Assembly (NCBI RefSeq): GCF_023100905.1
Contig: NZ_CP064686.1
Span: 5,518,001 to 5,582,000 of the forward strand
DNA length: 64,000 nucleotides
Origin: Bradyrhizobium sp. 4
GTDB lineage: Bacteria; Pseudomonadota; Alphaproteobacteria; Rhizobiales; Xanthobacteraceae
Direction: 5' to 3'
The notes below the pieces were generated by a model. The model saw only the letters and a program-made list of their open reading frames with translations. It did no database searches and was not told where the DNA came from. Below are positions 54,654-63,229 of this stretch, in pieces (position 1 is the first letter of the stretch; every line of letters begins with the position of its first letter). Position numbers and translations under genes: made by a program.

Positions 54654-54809
54654 ATGAAAAAACTGCTGGAAAGAGCGAAGCGATCGCGGACAACGCAACG
54701 GCTGCGCCAGTTGCTCGATCGCACCATCGACGGGGTTCGCGATGCGCTGGCGGCATCAGGACCGCGGCTTCAGCCGATCCCGGTTCGCGCGAAGCGCCGC
54801 AAGGGTTGA
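54654..54809 (+). CDS. Small basic protein (51 aa) after lon
   Basis: ATG 54654 opens a 52-codon frame beginning MKKLLERAKRSRTTQRLRQL and ending RAKRRKG before TGA at 54807. It is strongly basic and helical, with RTIDGVRDALAAS in the middle. It starts six bases after the lon stop, so it is likely translated from the lon transcript. It ends 37 bp before a strong hairpin. No family was recognised; whether it is made is untested. Confidence 0.5.
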   Translation: MKKLLERAKRSRTTQRLRQLLDRTIDGVRDALAASGPRLQPIPVRAKRRKG

Positions 54810-54845
54810 GCCCTCCGTCTCAAGTCCTCGCGACAGCCCCGAACA

Positions 54846-54874
54846 AAAGGCCCCCTCCACGCGAGGGGGCCTTT
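54846..54874. terminator. 12-bp perfect hairpin, bidirectional terminator
   Basis: AAAGGCCCCCTC (54846-54857) pairs perfectly with GAGGGGGCCTTT (54863-54874) across CACGC. Because the stem starts with AAA and ends with TTT, it is a terminator in both directions, for lon/small ORF on the plus strand and for HU on the minus strand. Confidence 0.9.
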
Positions 54875-54880
54875 GCGTTG

Positions 54881-55183
54881 TTAGCCCACGGCGTCCTTGG
54901 CGGCCTTGACCGGGCGGGCGCGGACGATCTTCCGGGCCGGCTTGGCCTTGAACATCATCTCTTCGCCCGTGAACGGGTTGGTGCCCTTGCGCGCCTTGGT
55001 CGCGGGCTTCTTGATGACCACGAACTTGGCGAAGCCCGGCACCAGGAACAGGCCGTTCTTCTTGAGCTCCTTGTGGCCGACGTCGGTCAGCGTCTCCATG
55101 ACGCTCTTGACGTCACGCTTGGAAAGCTCGGTGGTGGTCGCGATCTTTTCGATCAGCTGCGATTTCGACATTTGGGTGGCCAT
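54881..55183 (-). CDS. hup: HU-family DNA-binding protein
   Basis: A 100-residue histone-like protein. MSKSQLIEKIATTTELSKRD is the helical dimer region, followed by VGHKELKKNGLFLVPGFAKF and the DNA-binding arm region KARKGTNPFTGEEMMFKAKP, then a basic tail ARKIVRARPVKAAKDAVG. It bends and compacts DNA. AGGAG lies before the ATG at 55183. It shares a bidirectional terminator with the lon side. Confidence 0.93.
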   Translation of the reverse strand: MATQMSKSQLIEKIATTTELSKRDVKSVMETLTDVGHKELKKNGLFLVPGFAKFVVIKKPATKARKGTNPFTGEEMMFKAKPARKIVRARPVKAAKDAVG

Positions 55184-55539
55184 CGTGTCTCCTCTGATTC
55201 GTTGACGGCTGCATATTAGACCAACCGGTGAAGGCCTATAGCCTTCTGCACAGTTTTGTCGGGGTTTTACGGGCTTTTTTGGCCCTCTGTGGCAAAAAAC
55301 CCTGCTTTTTAGCCACTTCCGGAGCGGGAGAAGCCTCAGGCAGCGGATTTTACCTTGTTTCAAAGGCCCGCACGCAGCCTTGCTAAAGCTGATTCGATGC
55401 TTTCGACAAGCGACGACCGGCCTCTTTGTGAAAGGCGGGTCGCGATTCACCCTGGAAATAAGGCTAGACCGTCGGGATGCGGCGATCGCGGGTACTTTCT
55501 TTCCCTTATTTCTAAGGAGCCCGACGAGCTTCGCTCGCG
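55184..55539. other. 356-bp stretch upstream of hup
   Basis: No convincing gene. The sequence contains T/A-rich patches such as TTTTTTGG and AAAAAACCC near 55275-55305 and the presumed promoter of hup on the minus strand. A short CGAGC/GCTCG stem at about 55524-55536 lies just past the thiolase stop. Confidence 0.5.
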
Positions 55540-56772
55540 CTAGATACGTTCGATGATGACGGCCGGGGCCATGCCACCGGCCGCGCACATGGTGACGAGA
55601 CCGCGCTTCAAGTCGCGCCGCTCGAGCTCGTCGAGCAAGGTGCCGATCAGGATCGAGCCGGTGGCGCCGATGGGATGGCCGAGTGCGATCGAGCCGCCAT
55701 TGACGTTGACCCGGGCGCGGTCGAGCTTGAGGTCGCGGATGTATTTTTCCGCAACCACGGCAAAGGCCTCGTTGATCTCGAACAGGTCGATGTCGTCCAC
55801 GGTCAGCCCCGCCTTCGCCAGCACCTTGCGCGTCGCCGGCACCGGCGCGTTCAGCATCAAGGTCGGCGAGTCCCCCATGTTGGCCATCGCGACCACGCGC
55901 GCGCGCGGCTTCAGGCCATGCGCCTTGGCATAAGCTGGCGACGCCAGCAGGATCGCAGCCGCGCCGTCGACCACGCCGGACGAGTTGCCGGCGTGGTGCA
56001 TGAAGTCGATCTCGAGCTCGGGGTACTTCTGCAGGATCAGGCCGCGATAGGTCGTGCCCTTGTCGTCGAGCGCATAGTCGGCGACCGCGGGGAATGCGGG
56101 CTTCAACGCGCTCAACCCTTCCATCGTGGTCTGCGGCCGCGGATATTCTTCATGGTCGAGCGCGAGGCTGCCGTTCTCGCGATGCACCGGCACGAGACTC
56201 TTCTTGAAGTGGCCGTTCGCGATCGCGAAGGCTGCGCGCTTCTGGCTTTCGAGGCCGAGCGCGTCCACGTCCCTTCGCGTGATGCCTTCCATGGTCGCGA
56301 TCGCGTCGGCGCAGACGCCCTGATGCGACTGCGGATGCCGCGCACGCAGGCGCAGATTGCCGTTGTCCATCATCATCGGGCCGCCGCCGCGACGTCCTTC
56401 CATCGACATCATCTCGCAGCCGCCGGCGACGACGAGATCTTCCGCGCCCGCCATGATCGAGCTTGCGGCCATGTTGACGCTGGTGATGCCGGAGCCGCAG
56501 AAGCGGTCGAGCGTCACGGCACTCGCGCGCACGTCGTAGCCGGCGTCCAGCGCCGACATGCGGCCGAGATCGCCGCCTTGCGTTGCGACCTGCGCGCTGC
56601 AGCCCCAGATGATGTCGTCGACATCGGCGGTGTCGATGCCGGTGCGCGTCGCGAGCGCGCGCAGCACGGTTGCTCCCAGCTGCTGTGGATGAATGCCCGA
56701 GAGTGCGCCCTTGCCGGCCTTGCCGACGCCCCGTGGGGTCCGGCAGGCATCGATGATGAGTGCGTCGGTCAT
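55540..56772 (-). CDS. Acetyl-CoA acetyltransferase/3-ketoacyl-CoA thiolase
   Basis: A 410-residue thiolase. The nucleophile Cys is in VTLDRFCGSGITSVN (about residue 92); the other active-site residues lie in GGSIALGHPIGATGS (His) and LVTMCAAGGMAPAV (Cys), near the C-terminus, and NEAFAVVAEK is the conserved NEAFA segment. It either condenses two acetyl-CoA or cleaves 3-ketoacyl-CoA. It does not lie in a PHB or fatty-acid operon here. The start at 56772 gives the usual MTDALIIDACRTPRG. Confidence 0.93.
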   Translation of the reverse strand: MTDALIIDACRTPRGVGKAGKGALSGIHPQQLGATVLRALATRTGIDTADVDDIIWGCSAQVATQGGDLGRMSALDAGYDVRASAVTLDRFCGSGITSVNMAASSIMAGAEDLVVAGGCEMMSMEGRRGGGPMMMDNGNLRLRARHPQSHQGVCADAIATMEGITRRDVDALGLESQKRAAFAIANGHFKKSLVPVHRENGSLALDHEEYPRPQTTMEGLSALKPAFPAVADYALDDKGTTYRGLILQKYPELEIDFMHHAGNSSGVVDGAAAILLASPAYAKAHGLKPRARVVAMANMGDSPTLMLNAPVPATRKVLAKAGLTVDDIDLFEINEAFAVVAEKYIRDLKLDRARVNVNGGSIALGHPIGATGSILIGTLLDELERRDLKRGLVTMCAAGGMAPAVIIERI

Positions 56773-56920
56773 TGGCGTTATCCTCTTTTTGAATTCTTGG
56801 AGGCGTTTTGAATCAAGGTGCGAAGGGAGTCAATGCGCGTCGGCGGAACCGCCTCACCCCACCCTCTCAGCGCAAGCCAAGCTCGTCGCGCCTCCGCAAG
56901 AACGGGGGGAGGGAGAGCAA

Positions 56921-58384
56921 TCACGCCCCCGCCGCGTTCTTCGCGATCACGTTGCGATAGAAGCTGGCACTGAGTTTTGGCGTACGCACCTGCGTGTCGA
57001 AATTGACGTGGTAGAGCCCAAAGCGCTTGTTGAGCCCGAACACCCATTCAAAATTGTCCATCAGGCTCCAGAGGAAGTAGCCGCGCACCGGCACGCCTTC
57101 GGCGGTGGCGCGCTGGAGCTGAGCGAGGTAGTTGCGCAGATACATGATGCGGTCGGTGTCGTAGATCTTGCCATCGGGCGTCACGACGTCGTCGCCGGAG
57201 GTGCCGTTCTCGCTGATATAGATCGCGTCCGTCTTCCATATCTTCGCCGCCAGCTTCGGCACCCAGTAGATCGTCTCGGGGCCGACGCGCAGCCAGTCCG
57301 AATTCATGTGCGGGAACGATTTCGGGATCGGCAGCGGCATGAAGCCCGCGCCCTGGTCGGACGCCACCACATAGTTCTGCGGCGCGTAGATGTTGAGGCC
57401 GAGGAAATCGACGGGCGAAGAGATGATCTTCAGCTCCGCATCGGTGTATTTCGGCGCGTCGCGCCCGGCGAACTTCAAGAAGGCGTCGGTGTACTGGCCC
57501 GTCATGATGACGTTGAGATAGCCGGCGTTCATCTCGCGCAGCGCGATCTCGGCGGCACGGACGTTCTCCGGCGTGTCGATCGCGGGGGCGCAGGCATCGA
57601 TGTTCTCGGCCGGCCCCACCCTGGTGCCGCGGCGGCCATGGGCGCGCACCGCCTGCACCGCGAGCCCGTGCGCGAGCGCGCTGTTGTGCCTGATCTGGTT
57701 GACCTCGGCTTGCGGCAGCATCACGCCGGGCGCGTCGATGCCGATGCCGTAGCCGAAATGGACGAAGCGACCGCTCTCGTTTAGTGTGAACACGTTCTTG
57801 ACGCGATCAGTCAGATGCTCGGCGACATAGGCCGCGTAATCACCGAAAATCTTGCAGGTCTCCGTCGAGCGCCAGCCGCCAAACCGGTCCTGGAGCGATT
57901 GCGGCAGGTCCCAATGATAGAGCGTCAGCCACGGCTCGATGCCGTTCTTGAGGAGTTCGTCGACCAGGCGGTTGTAGAAGTCGAGCCCCTTCGGGTTGGG
58001 TTTGCCATCGCCGTCCGGAAACAGCCGCGGCCAGGCCACCGAGAAGCGATAGGCCTTGCAGCCGAGCTCCCTGATGAGCGCGATGTCTTCCTTGTAGCGG
58101 TGATAGTGCTCGTTGGCGCGGTCGCCGGTGCTGCCGTCCTCGATCTTGCCGGGGATGCGAACGAACTTGTCCCAGATCGAGGCCCCTCGCCCGTCCTCGT
58201 TGACCGCGCCCTCGACCTGATAGGACGAGGTCGCCGTGCCCCAGACAAAGCCCGCCGGAAAGCCGTCCACGCTCCGCGGGGACGATGCGGGCTTGGCATC
58301 CGCGACCTCAAGAGGATTGGCGATTCCGGCTGCGGACAATCCCGCCAGCGTGGCGAACTGGCGGCGCGAGACCTTGTCCGACAT
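56921..58384 (-). CDS. Tat-exported GH1 beta-glucosidase
   Basis: A 487-residue glycoside hydrolase family 1 enzyme with a twin-arginine leader (SRRQFATLAGLSAAGIA, residues 6-22), so it should act in the periplasm, unlike most GH1 enzymes. The fold is full: FVWGTATSSYQVEGAVNEDG (about residue 48), the acid/base Glu in FTLNESGRF (normally TxNEP; here Ser replaces Pro), and the nucleophile Glu in YISENGTSGDD. A DNFEWVFGLNKRFGLY segment follows as usual. It hydrolyses beta-glucosides, possibly plant glycosides. ATG 58384 is chosen over 58492 because it starts just before the leader. Confidence 0.92.
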   Translation of the reverse strand: MSDKVSRRQFATLAGLSAAGIANPLEVADAKPASSPRSVDGFPAGFVWGTATSSYQVEGAVNEDGRGASIWDKFVRIPGKIEDGSTGDRANEHYHRYKEDIALIRELGCKAYRFSVAWPRLFPDGDGKPNPKGLDFYNRLVDELLKNGIEPWLTLYHWDLPQSLQDRFGGWRSTETCKIFGDYAAYVAEHLTDRVKNVFTLNESGRFVHFGYGIGIDAPGVMLPQAEVNQIRHNSALAHGLAVQAVRAHGRRGTRVGPAENIDACAPAIDTPENVRAAEIALREMNAGYLNVIMTGQYTDAFLKFAGRDAPKYTDAELKIISSPVDFLGLNIYAPQNYVVASDQGAGFMPLPIPKSFPHMNSDWLRVGPETIYWVPKLAAKIWKTDAIYISENGTSGDDVVTPDGKIYDTDRIMYLRNYLAQLQRATAEGVPVRGYFLWSLMDNFEWVFGLNKRFGLYHVNFDTQVRTPKLSASFYRNVIAKNAAGA

Positions 58385-58851
58385 TGATAGTGCTCCGGGT
58401 GATGCTCTTTCGGCGGCACCATGGCGAATCGCGGGTCGTTTGAGAAGCGGGCGAGCCGAGGGCCGAGGATGCAGGATTGCGGAATGCGACAAAGTTGTCC
58501 GAAAGGGACTAGGGCGATTGTCGGCAGAGCTACCCCAAAGCCGAAATACCAGCCCAATCCGGCGAGGAAGTTGTCAGTTCCCCTCGATAAGAGGGCCCGT
58601 AGGCTCACAGAATGCCCTAAACCGCTCGGAAATTACGACCAAAGTTCGAAAATATGGCGTATGGTGCAACCATCGCCGCTCCGCTCTGGGCGATTGTCTG
58701 TCTGCACCGGTCAAGCAAGAGAACGCTGACTTAGGACGCGGTTTGACCGCATGAGACTGTGGTCACCGCTTCCGCTTGACCAAGCGCCTGTCCCGCCAGG
58801 GATACATCGACTGACCCCGCGTCAGAGCCACTGTGAATTCGAGGTAGATAT
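58385..58851. other. 467-bp stretch between the GH1 gene and a small plus-strand gene
   Basis: No convincing coding region; ORFs on both strands are short and Arg-rich. It holds the promoter side of the GH1 gene on the left. Nothing structured was recognised. Confidence 0.5.
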
Positions 58852-59058
58852 ATGTCGTATGCCTACAAGCTGAATGAAGACGTTCGCCACCAACCCCAAG
58901 GCCCACAAGGACGTGCCGCAACTGAGCCGCCGATGATTTACACCATCGTCCAGCATATGCCCATCGAGTCCGATGGACGTCTCCGATACCGCATCAAGTG
59001 CAAGTCGGAGAAAATCGAGCGAGTCGTCACGGAAGATCAGCTTTCGTATTCGCAGTGA
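58852..59058 (+). CDS. Small hypothetical protein
   Basis: A 68-residue protein: MSYAYKLNEDVRHQPQGPQG, then a strand region MIYTIVQHMPIESDGRLRYR and KSEKIERVVTEDQLSYSQ. This shape is typical of short, conserved rhizobial hypothetical proteins (from memory), with the YRIK..E.E.ERV..E.QL pattern. No function known. It is convergent with the minus-strand gene that follows. Confidence 0.7.
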   Translation: MSYAYKLNEDVRHQPQGPQGRAATEPPMIYTIVQHMPIESDGRLRYRIKCKSEKIERVVTEDQLSYSQ

Positions 59059-59085
59059 ACTGCTTGACGACGGCGGCTTCCGCGA

Positions 59086-59493
59086 TCAGCGTGAGCGCTT
59101 CGGCAATTTTGGCATCTTGTCGGGATTGAACGGCGGTATCTGCCGGGCTCGTTCGGGTGCGGGGGTCTGCTGTTCCGTCAGAATCAGCGTACCCTGGAGG
59201 ACCATTCCCGGCACCTGCGCTGCCCTCGCCGTGTAAGTCGCGACCTTGCCCGGGCAGTTTCCGTCGATATCCAGCGTGAGCTCATCGTCGACGCCGAACA
59301 CCGTTGCGCGTCCGTCGGTATGGCGCCTCGTCGACACGGTGGCGGTGAAGCGATCGCCGTCGACCTTGCAAGAGCCGTGATAGGTCATCAGGCTATCGCA
59401 GCCCCAAATCTGTCCGTCTGCGACATGGACGATCCCGGTCCCCTGATCGAGCGGCGTCTTGTACCAGGCGGCGTAGGTGCCGTCCTTCAACAT
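59086..59493 (-). CDS. Hypothetical protein, GrlR-like beta protein
   Basis: A 135-residue protein. DGTYAAWYKTPLDQGTGIVH and ADGQIWGCDSLMTYHGSCK at the start are a repeated-strand pattern resembling the GrlR family, whose name-giving member is a negative regulator of type III secretion; relatives with no such link are common in rhizobia. A FGVDDELTLDIDGNCPG strand region follows, with a Pro/Arg tail. No partner is visible. It is convergent with the gene at 58852. Confidence 0.65.
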   Translation of the reverse strand: MLKDGTYAAWYKTPLDQGTGIVHVADGQIWGCDSLMTYHGSCKVDGDRFTATVSTRRHTDGRATVFGVDDELTLDIDGNCPGKVATYTARAAQVPGMVLQGTLILTEQQTPAPERARQIPPFNPDKMPKLPKRSR

Positions 59494-59552
59494 GGGAGCA
59501 GTCTCCCGGTATTCCCTCGCGCATCATCGACACGATCAGCGCTAACAAAGCG

Positions 59553-59720
59553 TTAATCGCGCGGCCTGTGCCAATCCGGGCTATCCCTGCGCAGTTCGGC
59601 CTCCAGGTCTTCAATGATGCTGTGAAGCAGGCAGGCGGCAAGTGGATCGGTCACTTCGCGCTCCAAATGCCGGTAACGCGCGATCTGGAATTCCTGCTCT
59701 CTCAACTGGTGCTCTGTCAT
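59553..59720 (-). CDS. Small helical protein (55 aa)
   Basis: The frame from ATG 59720 to TAA at 59553 reads MTEHQLREQEFQIARYRHLE, then REVTDPLAACLLHSIIEDLE, AELRRDSPDWHRPRD. It is acidic/basic-patterned and helical, as expected of a small folded or regulatory protein, with Glu/Arg/Leu heptad spacing suggesting a short coiled coil. No family was recognised. It is monocistronic, lying 59 bp upstream of the GrlR-like gene. Confidence 0.55.
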   Translation of the reverse strand: MTEHQLREQEFQIARYRHLEREVTDPLAACLLHSIIEDLEAELRRDSPDWHRPRD

Positions 59721-59884
59721 CGGACGGGCCCTCCGACGAAACGACGCAGAGACAGCCGAACAGTTTCGTTACAATTTTAGGATCATTCGCTATGGTTTCT
59801 GATCGGTAAAACAACGCAGGCCAGGCTTTGCCGACGCGCGGACCATGGGGCGTCAAAAGGTCGATACGCTGACACGTACCGCTG

Positions 59885-60118
59885 TCACGGCACCTCGCCG
59901 TTGTTGCGACTTCCGCCGATGCTGTGCGGCTTGTTGAGGAAGAACTCCCGGTTACCGAGAGCCGCCTCCGCGTACTGGTCGATGGCGACCTGGATGGCCT
60001 CGATGTGCATGCGGCACCAGCCCTCGAGGCAGGACAGGCGCCGCGCATGATGGAGAGCCTTCAGAAATTCCGGGGGCTCCGGCATGTCGGAGAAGTAGGT
60101 CGGCCTCTCCCCCTTCAT
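59885..60118 (-). CDS. Small hypothetical protein
   Basis: A 77-residue helical protein (MKGERPTYFSDMPEPPEFLK, then LHHARRLSCLEGWCRMHIEA and AALGNREFFLNKPHSIGGSR). The HARRLSCLEGWCR stretch has three Cys-free helical turns plus two Cys. No function known. Its ATG overlaps the stop of the next gene upstream (60115-60118), so the two are translationally coupled. Confidence 0.65.
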   Translation of the reverse strand: MKGERPTYFSDMPEPPEFLKALHHARRLSCLEGWCRMHIEAIQVAIDQYAEAALGNREFFLNKPHSIGGSRNNGEVP

Positions 60119-60414
60119 GCCCGTGCCATCTCTCGCGGCGGAACAAGGCGGCGCTTCTCAACGCCGACGCGCGATGGCATCGGTCGCCGGCGGGGAACGA
60201 AGAGGCTGGCGACAACGATCGGGTCGGTGTCTCCGAGCGCGGCCCGCTCCTGGACGAGGCCGCTCATCACCGTGCGCATTTTCATGACTTCGCCCGCAAC
60301 GAAGCCGCAGTCCTCGTCCCTGTTGATCTGCTCATGCATGATGGCCTCGGCCTCACGCATGCTGACGCGTAACGCCCTGATGATCCTGCGGATTTCGTTG
60401 ATGCGGTTGTCCAT
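60115..60414 (-). CDS. Small helical hypothetical protein
   Basis: A 99-residue protein: MDNRINEIRRIIRALRVSMR, REAEAIMHEQINRDEDCGFV and MRTVMSGLVQERAALGDTD are helical; the C-terminus is Arg-rich (FVPRRRPMPSRVGVEKRR). It may bind nucleic acid, but this is only a guess from the basic tail. GGGAG precedes the ATG at 60414. Upstream frame to 60543 is open but low-quality. It overlaps the next gene by four bases. Confidence 0.7.
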   Translation of the reverse strand: MDNRINEIRRIIRALRVSMREAEAIMHEQINRDEDCGFVAGEVMKMRTVMSGLVQERAALGDTDPIVVASLFVPRRRPMPSRVGVEKRRLVPPREMARA

Positions 60415-60565
60415 GGCTCGCTCCCTTGGCTGGACGAGCAGCATAAGAACAAAACATGAACAATGAGTCAATCGGCTTGAGGTAGAACACACCCGTGGCG
60501 GCACGCCGCGCCGGCGCAAACCGGCCTCCTCGTCATCCCACATGGGCCGGGGCTTGCGAGCCAGA

Positions 60566-63076
60566 TCAGAACGTCACCCGCATCCCCGCATAGAATGCAC
60601 GCGGCCTTGCCGGGCTGAGCGAGCGCGGGTCGTTGAAGTCGGCGGCGCCGTTGGTGAAGTTTGGCAAGGCTCCTGTGTCGAAGAACTGTCCATAGGTCGC
60701 GTAGCGCTTGTCGAAGATGTTGTCGATCTTGCCGTAGAGCTGGAAGTTCTTGGTCACCTGGTAGGACGTGTGCAGGTTGAACACGGTGTACGACGGCAGC
60801 TTCGCATATTGGTTGGACTCGTCTCCAACCAGGTATTGGCTGGAGACGAACAGCGCGTTGCCGCCGACCTTCCAGACGTCGGTGACGGCATAGTCGACAC
60901 CGACCTTGACGCGATGGCGCGGGATCGCGGGGAGCTGGTTGCCGGGCAGCACCTGAATGGTCTCGGTGGCAATATCCCTGAACGGGCTTTCGGAACCGAG
61001 CGCGAAAGCGTCGAGATAGCGTGCGTCGACGAACGCGTAGCTCGCCTGAAACTGAAGCGTGGGCGACTTGATGTTGACCTCGGCTTCGAGCCCCTGACGC
61101 CTGGTCCGGCCCACGTTGGAGAAATAGCCGAAGCCGGTGCGGCCGACTGCGGGAACGGCGACGATGTCGTCGTAATTGGTCGCGCGGAATCCGCCGAGCT
61201 TCCATCCGAGCGTGCCGATGTTGAGCTCCCTGCTGCCGCGCAGGCCCGCTTCCACGGTCTTGGACACGACCTGTTTCAGCGGTGGATCGGAGACGAGAAA
61301 CGCGGCAATGAGACAGGGACGGGCGGGATCGGAGCAGCCGAGCTCGAGCGGCGTCGGAACGCGGTTGGCCTCGGAATAGCCGGCATAGGCCGTCAGCTCC
61401 GGTGTAATTTTGTATGTGCCGCCGATCACCGGATTGAAGCGGGTGAAGGTGTGATCGCCGTTAAGATCGGTCCCGAGCTGATCCTCCAGCGTGATGCGCG
61501 CCACGTTGAAACGGCCGCCGCCGGTGACGGCGAAGGCGTCCGTGATATTGAACGTGTCCATTGCGTAGAGGCCGTTATACTGGTTGACGGTCCGCAGCGA
61601 GACAGGGCCGGCAACGGTTTCAGGTACGCCGGTCGGCCCCAGGAAGAGACTGCTGCCGCTGACGACGTAGTTTTCTCCGATCGTGCCGATTTCGGCGGTG
61701 GCGTTGTAGCGCGTGACGCTGGCATCATAGGTCGTGCCCATCACGAAGCGGTTGTCGTGGCCAAACAGTTGATCGGTGTTGGTGGCCTGCCCCGACACGC
61801 CGAAGGTGGTCGAACGTATCGAACTGCGGTCGATCTCGCCGAGGATGGTTCCGGACGCGAAAGGATTGGCAAGCGGCAGGCCGTTCACGCCGTTTGCCGG
61901 TGTGGCGCCGTCGCCGAAGCAAAGAAGGCCGGTGAGCCCCGGATCGGTGCATTCCTGCGCGTCGGTCGGATTGCCGTCGACGAGCTTCTGCTCGTAGCGG
62001 CGCACATGGGCGGTGCCTTCGAGCGTCCAGGTCGGCGTCGCATCGACCTTGCCGGTCAGGTTGAGATAGCCGACGCGATTGGAGGTGGTCTGCGGTGTCG
62101 TGTAGGTCGCACCCCAATATTTGTCGAGCAACTCGGCGGGAACGGTGGCGCTGGCGCCGAAATCGTTCTTGGCGACGCCCATGTTGGCGTGGAATTCGCT
62201 GTCGCCGGCCTTGTAGCCGACATCGCCGTAGAAGCGCCGCACGTCCGATTGGGAGAAATTGCGGAAGCCGCTGTCGTGCAGGCCTTCGAGCGCGGCATAG
62301 ACGCCGTAGTTCTTGTCGACCGTCTTCCCCCATTGCGCCGAGCCCTGGATGCGGCCGAACGAGCCGCCCATGAGATCAAGCTCCGCACCCTGATAGGTGA
62401 AACCATCCTTCATTTGCAAATTAATCGCGCCACCCAGCGCGTTGAGGCCGAAGGCTGGGTTGTTGGTCACGAGCGTGACCGACCGGATCGCCGCGGTCGG
62501 GATCAGGTCCCAATTGACGGCGTCGGAGAAGGCTTCGTTGATGCGGACGCCGTTCTGATACACGGCGAGGCCTTGCGGCGTGCCCGTCACCGGCGAGGCA
62601 ACGAAGCCGCGGAATTCGACATCCGGCTGAAACGGATTGCCGGTGACCTCGCTGATGTTGACGCCGGCGATGTTGTCGCGAAGCGCATCGGTGATGCTCA
62701 TCGAGCCGGTGCGCTTGATCTGGCTGGCATCGACGGCGTTGATCGCCGACGGGACCTTGTCGACGTCGAGACCTCTGCCGGTACCCGGCGCGGTCGGATA
62801 GACGTAGAGGCGCGTCCTGGAACTGGCGGATGACGGTGCCCCGACGTGCGCGACCGGACGCGACGACGCGGTGCGCCGCGCCGTCGACGGCGGTGGCGCC
62901 GTCACCTCGACCGGCGGCAGGTTCTGGACGTTGGTTTCCTCGTCCTGCGCGGCCCTCGCGGGGATCGCGAAGATCAACCCCGACACCAGCCCGGTCGAAA
63001 CCGAGGCCATCACCAAACGACGCTTGAACCCAAGAGGCTTGAACCCAAAACGCTTGAACCCAACACGATCGCCCAT
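60566..63076 (-). CDS. TonB-dependent outer-membrane receptor
   Basis: An 836-residue receptor. Residues 1-45 are a signal with a repeated GFKRx stretch in the positively charged part (see findings), ending IPARAAQ. The plug domain (about residues 95-230) has VDKVPSAINAVDASQIKRTG and DALRDNIAGVNISEVTG; the barrel follows and ends in Phe (AGMRVTF). The ligand is unknown: iron chelates, cobalamin and sugars are all possible. ATG 63076 is chosen over 63205 because it starts the signal sequence. A sensor kinase lies 153 bp upstream of it on the same strand, but the two are not known to be linked. Confidence 0.93.
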   Translation of the reverse strand: MGDRVGFKRFGFKPLGFKRRLVMASVSTGLVSGLIFAIPARAAQDEETNVQNLPPVEVTAPPPSTARRTASSRPVAHVGAPSSASSRTRLYVYPTAPGTGRGLDVDKVPSAINAVDASQIKRTGSMSITDALRDNIAGVNISEVTGNPFQPDVEFRGFVASPVTGTPQGLAVYQNGVRINEAFSDAVNWDLIPTAAIRSVTLVTNNPAFGLNALGGAINLQMKDGFTYQGAELDLMGGSFGRIQGSAQWGKTVDKNYGVYAALEGLHDSGFRNFSQSDVRRFYGDVGYKAGDSEFHANMGVAKNDFGASATVPAELLDKYWGATYTTPQTTSNRVGYLNLTGKVDATPTWTLEGTAHVRRYEQKLVDGNPTDAQECTDPGLTGLLCFGDGATPANGVNGLPLANPFASGTILGEIDRSSIRSTTFGVSGQATNTDQLFGHDNRFVMGTTYDASVTRYNATAEIGTIGENYVVSGSSLFLGPTGVPETVAGPVSLRTVNQYNGLYAMDTFNITDAFAVTGGGRFNVARITLEDQLGTDLNGDHTFTRFNPVIGGTYKITPELTAYAGYSEANRVPTPLELGCSDPARPCLIAAFLVSDPPLKQVVSKTVEAGLRGSRELNIGTLGWKLGGFRATNYDDIVAVPAVGRTGFGYFSNVGRTRRQGLEAEVNIKSPTLQFQASYAFVDARYLDAFALGSESPFRDIATETIQVLPGNQLPAIPRHRVKVGVDYAVTDVWKVGGNALFVSSQYLVGDESNQYAKLPSYTVFNLHTSYQVTKNFQLYGKIDNIFDKRYATYGQFFDTGALPNFTNGAADFNDPRSLSPARPRAFYAGMRVTF

Positions 63077-63229
63077 CCTAGCCTTCCCATCCGTGACCGC
63101 CGGCTGTTTTGATTTTCGCCGGTTGGTCGAGACGAGTGTAATCGGCAGAGATGCGTGCGCCACCCACAAAAGGTCGGGCCGTATCCGCACCAATTTTCCC
63201 GCCAAAATCGGGAATTTTTCCCGACGCGA

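Noticed and set aside
60542..62833. A 763-codon plus-strand open frame over the TonB receptor
   Set aside because: It is antisense to a receptor with full plug and barrel signatures. Its sequence is Glu/Arg/Ala-rich with no motif.
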